From an uncultured Angelakisella sp. (GTDB lineage Bacteria > Bacillota > Clostridia > Oscillospirales > Ruminococcaceae), in assembly GCA_910585535.1 (NCBI GenBank), contig CAJUFK010000031.1, positions 1-29,906 on the forward strand: a stretch of 29,906 nucleotides of DNA, given 5' to 3'. Position numbers and translations under genes: made by a program. Shown here piece after piece: positions 29,170 to 29,906 of this stretch; the first letter of the stretch is position 1; each line of letters starts with the position of its first letter. The notes below the pieces were generated by a model. The model did not search any database. It was not told the origin of the DNA and saw only the letters and a program-made list of their open reading frames with translations.

Positions 29170-29906
29170 TCAGCCTACAGAGGCGGCGAAGCGGCGGAAG
29201 GCCGCCCGGCCCTCCGGGGTGCATTTGTAGACCCCAGCGTGTTCCAGCACCTGGGCAAAGACCTTCCCCACCTCTTCCCGAAGGATGCCCATGGCATTTT
29301 CCTTGGTGAACATATGGCAGGTCCGTAGCTCCTCCGCCCAGTCGGCGTGTTTGGCGGTCTGTTCCTCGGCCCGGAGGTCCGCTCCGGAAACCAGGGCTTC
29401 GGCCAAGGCGGCCAGTTCCCCCTTGAGACGGGCGGGCAGAACCGCCAAGCCCATAACCTCGATGAGACCGATGTTCTCCTTTTTGATGTGGTGGAGTTCC
29501 TGGTGGGGATGGAACACCCCCAGGGGGTACTCCGGGGTGGTGCGGTTGTTCCGCAGCACAAGATCCAGCTCGTAGTCCTTCCCCCGCCGCCGGGCAATGG
29601 GGGTGATGGTGTTGTGGGGCTCCCCGCCGGTCTGGGCAAAGATGCCGGCGGCCTCGTCGCTGTATCCCCGCCAAGTGGTGAGAATCCGGTCCGCCAGCTC
29701 GGTGAGCTGCTCCCGGTCCCCGCCTGTCAGGCGGATCACCGACATGGGCCAGCGGACGATCCCAGCCCGGACCTCCGGAAAGCCCGGGAAGGACAAAGCC
29801 TCCTCCAGGGGGGCCCGTTCCATGGCAAAAACAAACCGTCCCCCCTGGAAATGGTCGTGGCTGAGGATGGATCCCCCCACAATGGGCAGGTCGGCGTTGC
29901 TCCCCA
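29170..29906 (-). CDS. galT: GalT, UTP/UDP-glucose-hexose-1-phosphate uridylyltransferase (3' part)
   Basis: The C-terminal 244 residues of a class II (Firmicutes-type) galactose-1-phosphate uridylyltransferase; the 5' part lies beyond the right edge. Family blocks are GSNADLPIVGGSILSHDHFQGG with the active-site histidine region, GGEPHNTITPIARRRG, LVLRNNRTTPEYPLGVFHPH and HHIKKENIGLIEVMGLAVLPARLK. The enzyme exchanges UMP between UDP-glucose and galactose-1-phosphate in the Leloir pathway. It ends with TGA 43 bases from the shared terminator. Confidence 0.93.
   Translation of the reverse strand, partial: GSNADLPIVGGSILSHDHFQGGRFVFAMERAPLEEALSFPGFPEVRAGIVRWPMSVIRLTGGDREQLTELADRILTTWRGYSDEAAGIFAQTGGEPHNTITPIARRRGKDYELDLVLRNNRTTPEYPLGVFHPHQELHHIKKENIGLIEVMGLAVLPARLKGELAALAEALVSGADLRAEEQTAKHADWAEELRTCHMFTKENAMGILREEVGKVFAQVLEHAGVYKCTPEGRAAFRRFAASVG

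Overview
The window is GC-rich (clearly above 60% by eye). It carries Firmicutes-type features: AGGAGG-like ribosome binding sites, 17-bp-spaced sigma-A promoters, a contractile phage-type cassette, clostridial FeoAB, a flotillin and a class II GalT. A high-GC gut clostridium of the Oscillospirales/Oscillospiraceae kind is the best guess; this is inferred from gene content and protein flavour, as no rRNA is present.

Layout. (1) Positions 1-8330 hold a compact minus-strand phage-like cassette, in transcription order: small terminase, large terminase, portal, prohead protease, major capsid, two head-tail joining proteins, tail sheath, tail tube, a low-complexity protein and a small tail/baseplate-type protein. 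No tape measure, baseplate, lysis, integrase or replication gene is visible. The cassette is flanked by oppositely oriented copies of one intergenic repeat, and the last tail gene runs into the left copy. (2) 8235-8900 is repeat DNA plus a decayed gene end with its terminator. (3) 8901-12587: feoA, feoB and a secreted GH18 glycosidase whose ribosome binding site is buried in a hairpin. (4) 12630-14223: a uracil permease behind a strong promoter, a 28-codon pyrimidine-rich leader peptide and an intrinsic terminator that begins one base after the leader stop codon, the architecture of the E. coli pyrBI UTP-sensing attenuator. (5) 14274-16522: a DtxR/MntR-type metalloregulator (divergent), a VOC protein and a Mn/Fe-type cation diffusion facilitator. 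(6) 16581-21092: a minus-strand run of a zinc alcohol dehydrogenase, an unknown membrane protein, a DUF1294 protein and two tandem paralogous lipoproteins. (7) 21302-25071: a minus-strand operon of an SAH-deaminase-type amidohydrolase, a flotillin and a YihY-type membrane protein. (8) 25072-25865: a non-coding stretch with a third repeat copy followed by a dense array of stem-loops, including a possible four-way junction. (9) 25866-28318: a three-gene operon (DUF3137-like membrane protein, ParB-like-domain protein, metallophosphoesterase with an altered first motif). (10) 28369-29052: a more AT-rich two-gene island (membrane protein plus XRE regulator) under a promoter overlapped by a long dyad. 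(11) The 3' part of galT at the right edge.

Working together: feoAB, the DtxR/MntR-like regulator and the CDF exporter suggest a loose iron/manganese homeostasis neighbourhood. The strongest regulatory find is the pyrBI-like attenuator of the uracil permease. The strongest candidates for something undescribed are the hairpin-rich element at 25291-25736, the dispersed repeat whose stems covary, and the stripped-down phage-like cassette.
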